Source: Macrophomina tecta (lineage: Eukaryota; Ascomycota; Dothideomycetes; Botryosphaeriales; Botryosphaeriaceae). Taken from it: a stretch of 64,000 bases of DNA. Position 1 is the first letter of the stretch; the number at the start of each line of letters is the position of its first letter. Positions 46,951 to 59,040 of this stretch are shown one piece after another. Location of the stretch: assembly GCA_024180945.1 (NCBI GenBank), contig JAKSGN010000006.1:1-64000 (forward strand), read 5' to 3'. Position numbers and translations under genes: made by a program. The notes beneath the pieces were generated by a model, which was not told the DNA's origin, did not search any database, and saw only the letters and a list, made by a program, of their open reading frames with translations.

Positions 46951-47509
46951 ATCTGTTGCGATGAACCCTGGCGCAAAACCAGGCTGGCGCGCCTACTATA
47001 AAAGTCCCTCTTGGTCCCCGAGACCCTTTTACTTTTCCTTTCTTTCTGCTTGATCTCAATCGTACAGCCTAGCAGCAAACTATTTTCGCGATGGACCGTT
47101 TCCCTATAAATCCTAGACGAACTACACGAAGCTACCCTGTGCCGAAGCTTCATCACTCAACGCCTGGAAATTGTACACAAATTAATAACATGCTCAACGA
47201 GAGAGTATCACAGCTGGATAAAAGTCAAAACGTTAGCTTTTATGCATCAGATACTGCAAATTTGCCCGGCTAATGTGACTGGTAGACAGAGGGAAGCCCT
47301 GCGAACGGCACCGAAAACTCAGCCGCGAAAAAAGGGACATGATCCCGAGCAGCACCTCCTCAGATTCGAAAATTGCGGCCATGTTGTGTTCCGATTACAT
47401 TTAGGAACTTCATTTAGTACTTGTTATGGACAATGTATACGGATGTCATGGACGGAGAAAATATGAATTGGCTTGCTGATTTATACGCCTAGAGGCACAA
47501 GTCTGCTTA
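46951..47509. other. Intergenic stretch right of the LINE
   Basis: Ordinary composition with no recognised gene; short unrelated open frames only. Some may be exons of an unrecognised gene. Confidence 0.4.
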
Positions 47510-47785
47510 TTACTGGACTAAGGCAGATCTTCTAACTTCCAGACGTGAATCACTGTCCTGTAATGAATGGTTCTGTTCCTTGAGCTCCCTGATGTCATAC
47601 TTCAAGCGCGCTACTTTCTTAGCCTGCTCTTCCATGTCCCTCACGCAATCCTGATAGCAAACCTGCCACGCAGCAAGAGCAATGCCCTGATGGACATAGT
47701 GTCTCTCCAAGTTGGCCACTTTCAGCATCTCTTGTCGCAAAAGCTCCTCTGTGTGCGCATGCGCCTGGATTTCGAGGTTGAGCAT
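47510..47785 (-). CDS. Hypothetical coiled-coil protein fragment
   Basis: The frame encodes a 91-residue, strongly helical heptad-like sequence (LEIQAHAHTEELLRQEMLKVA, KKVARLKYDIRELKEQN) ending at 47510. The 5' part is uncertain. An ATG frame from 47940 (SITSSASTNTSFGSFASPGSR) may be an upstream exon, but I could not place a convincing splice. I do not recognise the family. Confidence 0.35.
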   Translation of the reverse strand: MLNLEIQAHAHTEELLRQEMLKVANLERHYVHQGIALAAWQVCYQDCVRDMEEQAKKVARLKYDIRELKEQNHSLQDSDSRLEVRRSALVQ

Positions 47786-48338
47786 TTGGGCCGCACACTG
47801 CCCGTTGCTCGGGGGAAGAAGTGTTCTCCATTCTCGGTCAGGACAATGGACTGATGCCAGGGCTTAGGTCGAGAACCAGGGCTGGCAAACGAGCCGAAGC
47901 TGGTATTGGTTGATGCACTCGAGGTGATCGACTCAGGCAAGTCCGAACTTGTTGTCGCGGAGAGACGTTAGCGAAGAAAGGAAGGAGAACGGCCAACAGT
48001 TCTCCGAAGCGCAATTATCTTATTTCGGATGGGCAATAGCGTTGATTGATGCGATGCGAGGACATCAGGCACGTCTCTGGCGTAGACATGACGCCCTATG
48101 TCGAAAGCAAGTCCATGCCGTGCCGTGGCTCACGTCTGTTTGGCGGTAACACGTTGCTACTTCGCCTCAGCGGACCGGATGGCGCTCGCCGGCGCCTCCA
48201 ATTTAGGAAACGAACGATACTGAGAGATTTCGCCCAAGAAGGGCAGCCTCGCCTTCGTTTTGCGGTCTCTTGTAGATTCTCCGTTTTTGATGAGGCTAAT
48301 AGGCTGGGATCACTGATCTCGTCCGGAACACTCTCGTC

Positions 48339-48674
48339 CTAACTTGAAGTTAGTCTATACCAGAAGAAGCAGAGACTTCGTACTTGAGAAAAACATATTT
48401 CAATCATCATGGTTTCTTCTCTATCGTCATCATACCCCGATTCAAGGACATGGTCAAGCGACCCTCCGTTGAGAAGATGAGCGACGTTCCAAAGAAGTTC
48501 TGAGGTCGGTCGCCGAGCTCTCCTGGCCGTGCGCCCCTGAGGTGTTTCCGATGTGACTGTATCTTGATGATCTAGCAGCAGTGAATGGGGCCCAGGCTGC
48601 GATTGATCCTTGGCTGAGACCGGGCTCGTATCTCCCGCCGTCTTGTGAGCTGGAACGCTTTTGGTCGATGACAT
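48339..48674 (-). CDS. Hypothetical protein or exon
   Basis: A 111-residue frame, Ser/Pro-rich then DHVLESGYDDDREE. A donor-like CAA|GTACGA near 48385 suggests it could be an exon spliced to downstream (leftward) sequence, perhaps the coiled-coil frame at 47510. The family is unknown, and this could be a chance frame. Confidence 0.28.
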   Translation of the reverse strand: MSSTKSVPAHKTAGDTSPVSAKDQSQPGPHSLLLDHQDTVTSETPQGRTARRARRPTSELLWNVAHLLNGGSLDHVLESGYDDDREETMMIEICFSQVRSLCFFWYRLTSS

Positions 48675-49089
48675 GGAGACTCCGTCGTCTTTCCAGAAGT
48701 CGAGGCTTCAATAAGAGGGAATACCTTGGGGGGAGGGGGAAGGGAGGGAATGTCTACTTCGTTACGCCGCCGTCTCCTGATTGCACACCTATCTATGCAA
48801 CCTGAAGAAACCTTCCGCTTGGATCCAGTCGGGTGGCCCTCCCCTCACCGGTAGGCGTAGGCCCAAATTAGCGCAGCTGGCCAGCTGGCGGGCAGCCCCC
48901 ATCCAATCACTGCAGGCGACCAAGTTATCTGTGGGCTGGACAACAGCGTGTTAGTCACAGAATCCAACGAAACTGTAGAAGGGCGTTCTGAATCAAACTC
49001 GCTTCTCCCGTGCCGCATGTCCATTGTAATCACACCCCACACTAAACGAAGCGATGATTCGCTACTCAAATCTTTGAATCCTTTCATCA
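48675..49089. other. Intergenic stretch
   Basis: No gene or repeat recognised. Confidence 0.4.
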
Positions 49090-49458
49090 ATGAACCTCCT
49101 TTTTGACTCGGGCATACGCCTTATTATTCACAATATGCCCCTTAAAAAGGAGGTCACTGAGGCAGAACTCAGTCTTGCTAGAGAGCAATTCATCATAGAG
49201 CTACAGCAGCACCACAGAAACGAAATACAGCATCTGGACGTCAGACAGCTTTGTGATTCAGCACATCGACGGCATGAGAGCGAAGTCCAAAATGAAGTAC
49301 GTCGCCTACTACACTCAGAGTGCAATGAACGGGAAAACGGTCTGCTTTCCGTGAATCCCGACGTATGGGAAAACACTGATCCTGAAGCAGACCAGCAAGG
49401 ATTTTATGATCAGCTGTGTAGATGGTTGGGGATCCTCCTTGGCTGTTATGAAATGTGA
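49090..49458 (+). CDS. Small hypothetical helical protein
   Basis: The ATG at 49090 gives 122 aa. A second ATG at 49135 (MPLKKEVTEAELSL) gives 107 aa and has a better helical start. The sequence is charged and helical (REQFIIELQQHHRNEIQHL) and ends with WLGILLGCYEM. There is no intron, signal peptide or known domain. It is co-directional with the gene at 50058. Confidence 0.42.
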   Translation: MNLLFDSGIRLIIHNMPLKKEVTEAELSLAREQFIIELQQHHRNEIQHLDVRQLCDSAHRRHESEVQNEVRRLLHSECNERENGLLSVNPDVWENTDPEADQQGFYDQLCRWLGILLGCYEM

Positions 49459-50057
49459 AAGTAGCAACGAGTAATGGAGGACATGTCCACAACGCAGGCA
49501 TAGATGGCCTGCGAGCCCGGCCATTCACGATTTCGCACCACTTTAGCATTCCAGAGTTTTCAAGTATCTAAATCAAAGGGTTACCACGTTCTTGCTCAAT
49601 TTTCCCTCAGAGGCGTAGGTGCTCGTGTTGTATTATTAATTAAATCAGATCTTAGTCCCCCCAGAGTCGCCTTCCAGCTGTCGACACGCAGCGGCTGCAG
49701 TTGACAGGGGCAGTCTCATGTAGGAAGTTTCCATACCGATGGATCAGCCTCGGGTGAGTGCTCCATGAGGAAAAATAATTGATATCATCTGAATCATTGG
49801 TTCTGGAGACATTGCAATAAGCGGCGTGTGACGAGGCACGGATCGCCAACTGCAGGCTGCAGCTGCTTGTTTGCAACCTATCACATGGAACATAGCGTCT
49901 GGGCATGTTGGAATCGCGGAAGGGCCTGATGCCTCCAGTGTATAAAACAAGGTCTTGTCTTCCTTTCGGCAGTGCATCGAACACCACGCATAATCAAACA
50001 CCACTCGTCATCGACCACAAATACATTGTCCGCCGGCAGAAAAAAAAATAATAGAAG
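49459..50057. other. Intergenic stretch
   Basis: Holds the promoter of the 50058 gene. An A-run at 50040-50049 lies just before its ATG. No other feature seen. Confidence 0.4.
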
Positions 50058-50858
50058 ATGAACACCCAGGCGCCAGATGAGTTGAGCCAATGGCACTTGG
50101 ACACACTGAGCGAGGATGGTGAGCTCCGTGAGAATTCCATTGACAGGTCGTCCCAGGTAAGATAAAGCGAGGTGAACGGCATCTGCTACAGCTCTAATAT
50201 ATTGTTCTAGGAGCATCTCGCTCAGAAACCCTTTCGTTACAACACCCTTCCCTCGGAACACGCAGTCACCGGTACGAACAACGAACTAGCCATCAGGTCG
50301 CAAGCTCTGCGTATCATGGGCACGAGTGATCTATTCACGGTCCAACCTGGCCAAATCCGCCATCTGCCGGTACCTCGCATGACGCTCATCGTGACCGGCG
50401 GTCATCCATACCCACGAAGAGGTCCCAACCAGTTATTCACCCTTGAGTATGGTGGATGGTGGTTGTTCGGGAATGGTGACTGTCCGGTGTCAATTGCGGC
50501 CCACCATTCATCTGTGATCATACACTGGCCAGATTGGCTAAATGACGGCACGATCCCAGAAGTCCGTGAAGCGTTTGGACCCGTGGATGTGTGCACGATC
50601 AATCAAACAACAGCAATGGATTGCGGCCGCAATCTCAGAGCTGCCTACAGACTCACCAAGGTCAGAAGTGAAGATCATATTGGGACTCGGATACTTACAG
50701 ATGCGTGCCGCGGAATCTCAAGTATCTCGGTCATGTTGTGGGTTCGGCCGCGTCATCCCTACAACCCCAAGGTGGAAGAAGACATCGCGAGCATTTGTGA
50801 AAAGAGAGGCTTGCATTATTATATCGATGAAAGCGATGACAAGGTCATCATGTATTGA
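50058..50858 (+). CDS. Uncharacterised two-exon gene with a RIP-mutated paralogue at the window's right end
   Basis: Exon 1 is 50058-50156 and exon 2 is 50211-50858, with a 54-nt GTAAGA...CTAG intron in phase 0, giving 248 aa. There is no signal peptide or membrane segment. The protein has WWLFGNGDCPVSI, HSSVIIHWPDWLNDG, RNLRAAYRLTKVRSEDH and RHPYNPKVEEDIASICEKRGLHYYIDE. I do not recognise the family. The presence of a second, mutated copy at 63475-64000 confirms this is a conserved reading frame. A LINE ORF1 remnant lies immediately 3'. Confidence 0.72.
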
Positions 50859-50879
50859 GCTACTTAGAAGAAGGGCTCG

Positions 50880-52370
50880 CTGGCGGGCCCCTTACTCTCG
50901 TTCCTTTCTTTGACGCATGCAAAGGAGCTGCTGGCTTGCTCTGATTAGGCTATCGATCTTTTCTTGCCGCTCTCCCCTTAGCACAGTACCTTCGGGTTCC
51001 GCGTGCAGTGACCTCGGTCTTCCGCGCTTCCTGGTCGGGCGTTCCGCCGGGACCGCTGACGTTTGATTTGTCGTCTGTTTAGTGGGTTGAGTTGTCCGCG
51101 TTGGTGCTTGCGTTAGTGCTGGTGGTGTCTTGCTGATGTTTTCCGGGTGAAGAAATGGCCTCATGGTCTTAGCTCGTTTAACCCTCTCCTTCTTTCTCTC
51201 TGGACAGGCAACGCTCTACGCCGTGTGAGAACGCTTGCACGCAGCGCACCTGCGCTCCGCGCTTGGGTCCTCCTGTCCGCAGTCTTTGGAATTATGCTGG
51301 CCTGCACAATAGCCGCAGGCTTGCGGTGCTTGACACTGGGTTCCTATGTGACCGTACTTTTGGCAATTGAAGCACTGCTTGACTTTGCACGTTCGATCGT
51401 AGAGCTCGCACGAGAGCATCTCCGCTTGCCACACTATTCCTCCGGTGATCGCTACGTTAGCGTCCTCCGCCCTGCTAAACTCCACTACTAGCGACGACGC
51501 CTTCTTGTTGGTGGAAGCCTTGGTTAGCCAGCCTACGTATCTAATCTCAGCATTGGGAGTAGCGGCTTGTTCTCCGCTTGGAGCAGTTTAATGGCATTTT
51601 CTATATCTGAGAGGTCTATTGACTTGGTATGTACGCCGTGCACAATAACACCGTACGTCTGTGTCACGATTCGCGCTGTGCCTCCAAACGTCTCCACCTA
51701 ACTGTGTGCGCTTTCCTGCAGTATCTTCTTCTCGTGTTGGTTCCTTGTGTATGCCGCAATATCCCCGCTTCGAAGCTGCTTCGCCGCGACTACCTGGATC
51801 TTGTTCACCCCGGGGTCCGGCTGCGACTTCAGGGCACGATTAATGCGTTCTTTGAGGTGGGTCGGGGGCTGCGAGCGGAGGTGGCTGATTATCTACGGGT
51901 CCGTAAGCTTGATCACTAATTCGCGAAACCTGTCATTCGGGCTTGGCGAGAGGTTGGGCTGTATCTGTGCTGCCGCTGTTGCTGTCGTTCGCATCGCTGC
52001 TACTCGAGCCTAGGTCATGGGGCTCTGCTGCGCGGTCCGTTGGATTTGGGAGTCGGCTGTATTGATGGAGTTAGTGGTACGCTTGATGGCGCTTGTGTCC
52101 TTCTTGATGTCGTTCGCAGTCTGGAGGACTGAGTGCACAACTGCCTTCAGCTCGGCCGGCGTCGGCTGGCTGAGGGCTTTGTCGCACAACTCGATGGCGC
52201 TTTTGATCAGCGGAGCGATGGTGTGGTAGCGGAAACTGCGTCTGTGGTCGCCTGCATCGTCAAGAAGCTGCTTTGCCTGGGTCCTCAGCTGTGCGGCGTG
52301 CTCGTAGAGCGAAAGGGGGTTATCGCCGGGTCGCAAGGCGTCGGCGACCGCCATAGCGGACAATCCGGTA
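50880..52370 (-). pseudogene. LINE ORF1 (gag-like) remnant B, with zinc knuckles
   Basis: Reading leftwards: YEHAAQLRTQAKQLLDD and TPAELKAVVHSVLQTANDI (52360-52010), THLKERINRALKSQPDPGVNK (about 51850), ARIVTQTYGVIVHGVHTKSIDL (about 51640) and VVEFSRAEDANVAITGG (51485). Then come CCHC-type knuckles CFNCQKYGHIGTQC, CGYCAGQHNSKDC and RRCAACKRSH, and a basic tail ending near 50892. At least three frameshifts break it. No ORF2 follows, so only the gag-like half was kept. It shares its N-terminal half with fragment A at 30340-30978. Confidence 0.82.
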
Positions 52371-54057
52371 TTGGGCGATAGCGGATTGCCAGTAGAGCGG
52401 CTTAGTACGCGTTGCAGAGCGATTGCGCGTGGTTGTAAGGCGTAATTCCAAGAGTTCGTTCTCGCTGCAGGTGGTTGTTTTCCGATCCATTTGGCGGGGC
52501 GCAGTAATTATGATTTCTTCAGCTGCAGGCATCATCACGTGATCTAAGCTCGGGCGACGGAACAAGGCCCAGCGCGCAGTCCACTGCCAGTTCCCACTCT
52601 TTGACCAACAAGTTGGTCCGCGCGTCCACTCCCACCCCAATGAAAAACCCCAGCACAACGATAATTCAAGCCACCATGTCCACTTGTCTCTTTTCTACAA
52701 CTGCACAGCAACCAACCATGACTGAGCAGGATATTCAACTAGCCCTAAATGAGGCTGCAACTGAGTTGCAGCCGAATATTAGGGAATTGGCCAGAAAACA
52801 TAAGGGGGTAAATTCGAAATCCACACCTCAGAGGTCAAATTCACCAAATCCACACACCCGCTCTGAATCCACACCTCTGTGGATAGGCCGCGGCCGTGCG
52901 CTGTCGCTTGGCGCCGCTAATTTCTTAGCGGCCGAGCACAGACTAGGGTCGCCTCGTATACGCCGCCACTGCCTGTAGGATCGCCGCCCTATCGTAAGTC
53001 TTGGCATGGTGTTGACCTTTACCCCCCGCCCTACGCTCGCATACACACGCCCTAGCGCGTGGACGCATCCTCCAATGCTATGAGGCGCCTTATCCCCTCG
53101 TTGGAGACACGAAAGGGACACGGAGGCGGTAGCGCTTGGTGGCGATGGCCCGGGAGTGTTGACGGAGTTTGTAGTATTTGAAGAGAAGTTCTTGGTGAAG
53201 CTGCCGCGGGCGTTTGTCTTGGGAGGACGTAGGTTTTATTTTGACAACAGTAGTGCGCGTGTGTGAAGAGTTGGCTGATTGAGTTGGATAGGCATGACGA
53301 TCGCGTGTGCGGGAGTGACAGCTTGGACGGCACTGGATTCGCTGAAAGGGCTGAGAAAGGATACGACCGTACTATTGTAGAGTAAGGCAATATAACACAG
53401 TGTTTTGGCGATCCCTTTACTGATAGTGCTGTGCCGCAATGCTGCCTTCGAAATGCAGGCTATCCCCCACCCCGCACGCCCGTTGCCTCGTACGTTTCCT
53501 CTGCTTGGAATACTGACCATCCCCCGCCGTACCTCACACGCCCTTCCTCCTCCTCCTCCCCCCACCCCCGCGGGGGGCGGGGGCTCCTTGACCTCCTCGA
53601 AATACAGGCTATCTCCCAAGACACCGAAGAATGCATCCTCGTCGCTATTACCGCAAACCTGAGGAGCTCAGGCGACCAGCACCGATCAGACACCCCACAC
53701 AAGACATTTGTCCTCCAACAGATGAAAAATGCTTCGAAAGTCGGCGGATAGTCCCTTCAAATTGGGTAGCCTTTTCACCAACACACATATTCGACCAGTG
53801 ATACTCATAGATGCAAACGGTTGTGCACAGGACTCCACGGCTCCTGGAGAACTCTGAAATAGGATTTGGAATTGGAGCACTGAAAGACGCTGCCATCAAG
53901 AATATAGGATTTCACGAGTCGCCGATATCCACAGCCTCCATTTCTTCCCTTCCTGACCAGGCCAGCCTTCATCAAAGTAAATCCACACATCGGCAGGAGT
54001 GTCGTTCTGCTCCTTCACAAGGTCTTGTCCTTTGTGACATTGAAAATTGCTATTTGT
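52371..54057. other. Intergenic stretch with possible pogo-type fragment
   Basis: 52371-52660 is probably the 5' region of LINE remnant B. 52719-52805 reads TEQDIQLALNEAATELQPNIRELARKH, resembling the N-terminal helix-turn-helix of pogo transposases, and is cut off at once. 52800-52880 repeats ATCCACAC motifs. The rest shows no convincing gene. Confidence 0.4.
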
Positions 54058-56001
54058 CTACGACCACCTTTCGCTCTGCTTACTTGTTACATCGGCGTTG
54101 CGTCGCTTTCGCTGAGTCTGCGGGCGCTCCGAATGCTTATTGGAACGTTTGGCCGGGAGTCTGTAATCTGCAACGTCCTCTGTTGAAGTATCAGATTCCT
54201 CAGAATCCTTCCGTATGTTAGAATCTTCATTTAGGGACGTGCGAGACTCCTGACTGATTGTGCAGGCCTCTGTCTCTGACACTGCAGTCACAATGCTTGG
54301 GGCTGTGCTGGCGCCTGCATCACCAGTTGGTGCTTCAGCTTCCACACGATTTGCTCTCTCGTTCGCCCGCATGATTGCCTCATCCCTCTGCTCTTTTGCC
54401 CAGTCTCTCGCATTTCTGTATGCGCGGAGTCCGTCTCGACAGGTGTCCGGGGTGTCGGTCATAGCAAAGGATCGTAGCTGAGTCATGTGGTACTCTGGAC
54501 GGCCTCCAGGACTGCGTGGCGCGGCAACGTGGCTGGTGTACATCTGGAGCTGGCCATTGTGATAAATCGATGTAATAGTAGATGCATTGTTGTCATAGAC
54601 AGGTTCGGCTCCCCCGTATGACTGCAGGCTGTGCATGCCTCTCGCTCCTAACGCACCGTCGTAACAAGCTTGTCGTTTGGCCACCGCGGCTGATCCATCC
54701 GGGCCCTTGGCTGCCAGGAAAAAGTTCGGCGCTATGGGAAGGTCGTGCTGTGTCGAAGGGATGATTCGGTCGCCAAGCTCATCACGGATTTTTCGACTGA
54801 GCTGTTCCGGGCGGGCGCCGTAGTAGATATCTGGGTTGCCGGGCTTAAGCGTGCCGCCCGTCAGCGAGACGAGATTAGTGAATGGGATTCCTCCTGAGCG
54901 GCATTTCGCATCCCCGATCTTGCCTTCGATGATGGGAATCACCGACTCTGACACTTGCTTTTCTTTTGGTGCGTCCGCATCTGCCTGCACGAATCTTTCA
55001 TACTCTTCATCCGTGAACCTAGATGGCGAAAGAGAAGGCCGAGGTTGTGCCAATATTTGATTGACATCCTTCCAGTTCTTTGACTTCGCGGGTACACTGC
55101 CATCTGAATGTCTGTAACCATGAGGATAGACAGAATTGTCGATGAGGTGTTGTTGAAAGTCACGGTCATAAACCCCAGTGCTCTTTGTTCTTGTCGTATT
55201 CGTAGTTGGCTTAGTGCTCGAGGTAGTTGCAGAACCCCGTTGTCGGCTCTGAGAACTCGACTGGCTCAAGCTCATCGCGTGATCGGACGGTTGGATAGGT
55301 TCGGGGTACTAGAGAGTGTCGTCAGCTTTAGCGCAAGCCGGCAAGTATCCTGCAATACATACGTTCCTCAGGTCCGACAGATCTGGACCACCGTGTCTGG
55401 CAAATAGCTTTATGTCCTTCAAAATCTTCGGCTCACAGCAGCGAAGATAGTCGGCCGTGTATTGAGCGGTCTGACAACTTCTCTTCGACTCAGCAAGGAA
55501 GTTTCGAGTGACCGGCCGGCGGACTCGTCGATGCGGTGAACGAGGTGGGCTTCGAGCAGCCTGAATATTTCTTCGGTCTAGCTCTCTCAACGCTCGTTTG
55601 GTCAACCAGATCCTCGATAAGTTGTCCCAAAATGCCGCCGGTTGTTGAGATCCGCTGGAATGGCAGAGCCTCTGCTTTTTCGATACTGGTTGCGACGTTT
55701 CGTTCGGTTGGGGCGGCTCTGAGCGTTGACGTTTGCGTGTACTTGAGAGTTGTGGTTCGAGCATATGGCGATTATCGATCGTAGGGACCTCGGATTCTGC
55801 GAGATGGGGAGGTGGATTGGAAGCGGGCGGGGAGCGGCGCCTATATCGCGCGTAGCTCACCATATCCCGCGGCGTGGGAGGAGATGTTGGGGTTCGCGTC
55901 GATTCGGTCGTTGACTGGACCGTGCTTTTAGTTCTTGGCGGCGGCAGATGAGTCATCATAACCGAGGGCCCAAGGGAACGGATGCAGGATTTATGAAGCA
56001 T
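54058..56001 (-). CDS. Fungal protein of the DUF7924 group (function unknown)
   Basis: Exon 1 is 56001-55363 and exon 2 is 55308-54058. A 54-nt GTATGT...CTAG intron lies in phase 0, giving about 629 aa. A later start at 55959 (MMTHLPPPRTKS) is equally likely. The N-terminal part is Pro/Ser-rich, then FWDNLSRIWLTKRALRELDRRN and LFARHGGPDLSDLR. The conserved C-terminal domain includes YPHGYRHSDG, GGTLKPGNPDIYYGARPEQL, IIPSTQHDLPIAPNFFLAAKG, RQACYDGALGARGMHSLQSYG and RNARDWAKEQRDEAIMRANER. I recognise this as a widespread, often multicopy fungal family; the DUF number is from memory. An enzymatic role is not established. The tail is basic. Confidence 0.8.
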
Positions 56002-57387
56002 GAGAGGATGAATGAGAACCAACCATTGTCAGAGCATTTGTTCGTTTCAATATCCGGACACTGCGCGGCTGATGTCTAGTTGCTATGGTAAAGAGGGAGA
56101 GTCGCATCCGCGTGTCCAACGAGCGGGGCACGAGCGCCTTTCTCTACCCCGCCTTTGGCTGTTTGCTGGCATTTACAAGGATGCGATCAAGTCGCCGGAT
56201 ACGCCACTCGCAACAACAGTTCATTCAGAACCAGCCATTTGCCAGCGCACCATTATTCCCAGAATCTCAGCTGCAGTTTGATAATCTATCGCTTTATCAA
56301 AAATCGTCACTCCCAACGCTGAAGCAAACGAGAATGATGAACTGGGAGGTTTGAGGACAGCACGCCGGTGATGCATGCTTAAGGAGCAAACAGGGATCAC
56401 TCAGGCAGGAGGGGTTTGGCCCGGCCTTGACTGTGGAGGCCGCAATGAGAGAGTCGGCTGAAAACTGAGGTAGGGGCCTGGATAGACCTTTGTTTCGTTA
56501 AGCGAAGTGTATCGGGAATAAGAGAATAGATTTGAAGAGGCTGTGCTTTGATTGATAGAATGTGCAAGAGGTGGTAATGCGCGGTTAGAAGGGTTCTAGA
56601 AAAAGTATCGCGAGGTCATTTTTTAAAGGGCGGGCTGTGGGCGGATTCTTGAGAGCCGCCCGAAGAGTACCGCATGAGTCATACCGATACGCTTGGGCCT
56701 TAACTAAAGAAAGCTATTCATGACTCATCAATCAGTCCACCAATGGCTTAGTCAAATACTTACTGAATCGCATCTTCGTCACGGCCGTTGTCATCTCTAC
56801 AGCCCCGCTGACTTCGCCGATTCTCCATAAATCTTGTCCGTCTTACCTACCCATCAACATTGCCTGCGGCTCCATAATCGTAAGGCACACCGGGCGATTA
56901 CCTTGTCTATAAGCAAGGAATGAGTAATTTGTACGATTACTTTCAGGTAGTTATGGATAGTGTTGAGAATTGGAAATAACTCTCTGCATAGTCGGTGAGT
57001 TGGCATTGCATGAACAGTCTACTTGGAATGTGTCTTGCCGCTAACTGGAAGCCCATGTGCAGGGTTTAATTGTTACGACCACTATTCTGTGTTGACTGGC
57101 TCCCCGAGACCGTTACTCCATAACTCCAGTGTGAAACTGAAGACGACTTGAGGTTCATGCGGGCAGGTATAACCCAACAGCACGTGTTTTAACAAGTGGT
57201 TATTTACAGCCGCAGCGATTAGTTTACGCAGATGAATATCTGCTCGCATTTGCTCGTACTAAGCGGTTCTATGTCTCTCTTAGCGCCCGCGGAGAAAGTA
57301 ATATTTTTTTATTCTAAAACAAACAGCTCGTGAGCCTGTGGTTTTCCTTACTAATACTAAATATGATGCAGTGCTGATGCATTATTG
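56002..57387. other. Intergenic stretch, no gene recognised
   Basis: Promoter region of the DUF7924-type gene followed by AT-rich sequence without repeats that I can recognise. Confidence 0.45.
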
Positions 57388-57827
57388 TTAACCGCTCACG
57401 CGAACAGCGGTGGTGAGGCTTGAATGCTTAGCTAAGCCAGGACCGCCCACATGCATTTTTTTGGCGAGCGGGCGGTCCACGCTAGCCTTTTTAGGATATC
57501 CGCTTCCACCGACCATTGCCGCTTCAGCAAGTTCGTACGTCCCGCACACGCGAGAAATAAAAACAAGATTTTCATTAATAGAGGCGTCCCGTTCATTCTC
57601 GTACGAATCAAATCTGATGAGTCCCAATACACCATTTATTACGTGCAAATGGGGGAGCCCTAACGAAGTTACAACAGATGCATTAATTCTACCATACGCC
57701 ACCATTTCTCATCAGTCCACCCGGCTGGTACACGATGTATCACAGGAACCGCTAGTAAGGAAATTTGAGCTAAGCGCCCATTTTATAGAAAAGGTCAACG
57801 GGGGAACCCTCCAACAGAAAGGAGATA
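57388..57827. other. Unassigned stretch with overlapping open frames on both strands
   Basis: The plus frame 57410-57934 and minus frame 57705-57388 are open but neither shows family features or codon preference that I can judge. Confidence 0.3.
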
Positions 57828-58085
57828 TATTAGGAGTAAAAAGAAAAAGAAAATGCCAAGCTACTCTATCTAGACAAAATAGAGCAGCTGGGAATCTACT
57901 AGACAAAGCAAATATTACGTATTATAACTCCTAAAATTAAAAGGCTTAAAAAGGAAACTATCGCGGAAGAGAGGCGGTATATCAAGCGTAAAAAATAAAA
58001 TAAAAATAGAATCCCAGCTACCCTATCTAGATAAGATCGAGCAACTGGAAATCCGATAGACGATCTAAGCAGTTAAATAATATTA
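57828..58085 (+). repeat. Diverged tandem pair of about 160 bp
   Basis: GCTACTCTATCTAGACAAAA...CAGCTGGGAATC near 57865 is repeated as GCTACCCTATCTAGATAAGA...CAACTGGAAATC near 58016. RIP-like changes separate the copies. Confidence 0.5.
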
Positions 58086-59040
58086 ACGCTCTTTTTCAGT
58101 ATCCCAGCGACTGCATTAACCCATGGCGCGTACACGCACGTTTCCTAAAATCCTGGGAGCAAGGCACCGATGGGCGTCTCATACCACCCTCCAACAGCCG
58201 ATAGGACTACCCTTAAATCCCGGGGGACGAGTACACCCGGATCGAGCCCATCTATTATGAGCAACTGCTGAGGGACAATATTAACAGAGGATTAGCCGCA
58301 GATAAAAACTCTTATAGGTAGTTGCGTTATCGGGGTTCGTATACCCGATATATAATTAACGAGGGCTGGCCGCGAGGGCCGCGAAGATGGAAAGAACTCC
58401 ATACCGGTATCTTATAGATTAGTGCTAGTGAAGTAACGGAGACTCATACTAAATATCTCGTCGCCTAGGCACCGGGGTAAAGCCTTAACTGTGTTAACGT
58501 AACTATCCACGTGAAGGTATTTAAGGGCGCTATAAAATAGTTTAATATATCCCAGCACGTCCTCCGCACTTAGGTGACGAAGACGTAATCGAAGAAGGTC
58601 GAGTTAGTATAGAAGATAACGTAGTATTTAATACTCGGTAGAGCGGGAGAGCAGACGGCTAAAGTCATTATAGCTAGCCATGTCCAGGTTTAGACTTATA
58701 ACGGTAGTTAGCATATAATCCAATAGTGCGTGGATAAATAATTTCTTCGGCGGGTAGGACTCGTGGCTTTCGTGGTGGTCTATAGCCTTTAGGATTATAA
58801 AGAATACCGTTTTTAACCGCGTGTATAGTTAGAGGGCCTGTACTAGTAGCCACTTAATCTTCCCATCTATTAAGACTATAATCGTGCAAACCGCGGAAAG
58901 ATACTTCAGAGGGAACCTCTTAAGGAATACTTCTATATTACGCGAGGTAAGGACGACGTCCCTATAGAGTATAGGTCGGCTAGCCTTTAGTAGCTAGCGG
59001 CTGTATAGAAGAAGGTAGAGAAATAATCTCGTCGACTTAT
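58086..59040 (+). pseudogene. RIP-mutated gene, family unknown
   Basis: In one plus frame there are readable blocks: PWRVHARFLKSWEQGTDGRL, GDEYTRIEPIYYEQLLRDN, LAADKNSYR then a TAG, LRYRGSYTRYIINEGWPRG and RRWKELHTGIL. They are interrupted mainly by TAG/TAA at positions where TGG, CAG or CAA would fit. This looks like a real protein killed by RIP. I do not recognise its family. Confidence 0.5.

Noticed and set aside
53405..53751. Pro-rich open frames on both strands
   Set aside because: Arise from a GC-rich CCTCC/GGGGG low-complexity stretch; no start, splice or family support.
53811..54221. 136-residue plus frame overlapping the end of the DUF7924-type gene
   Set aside because: It is partly antisense to a well-supported gene and has no recognisable feature.
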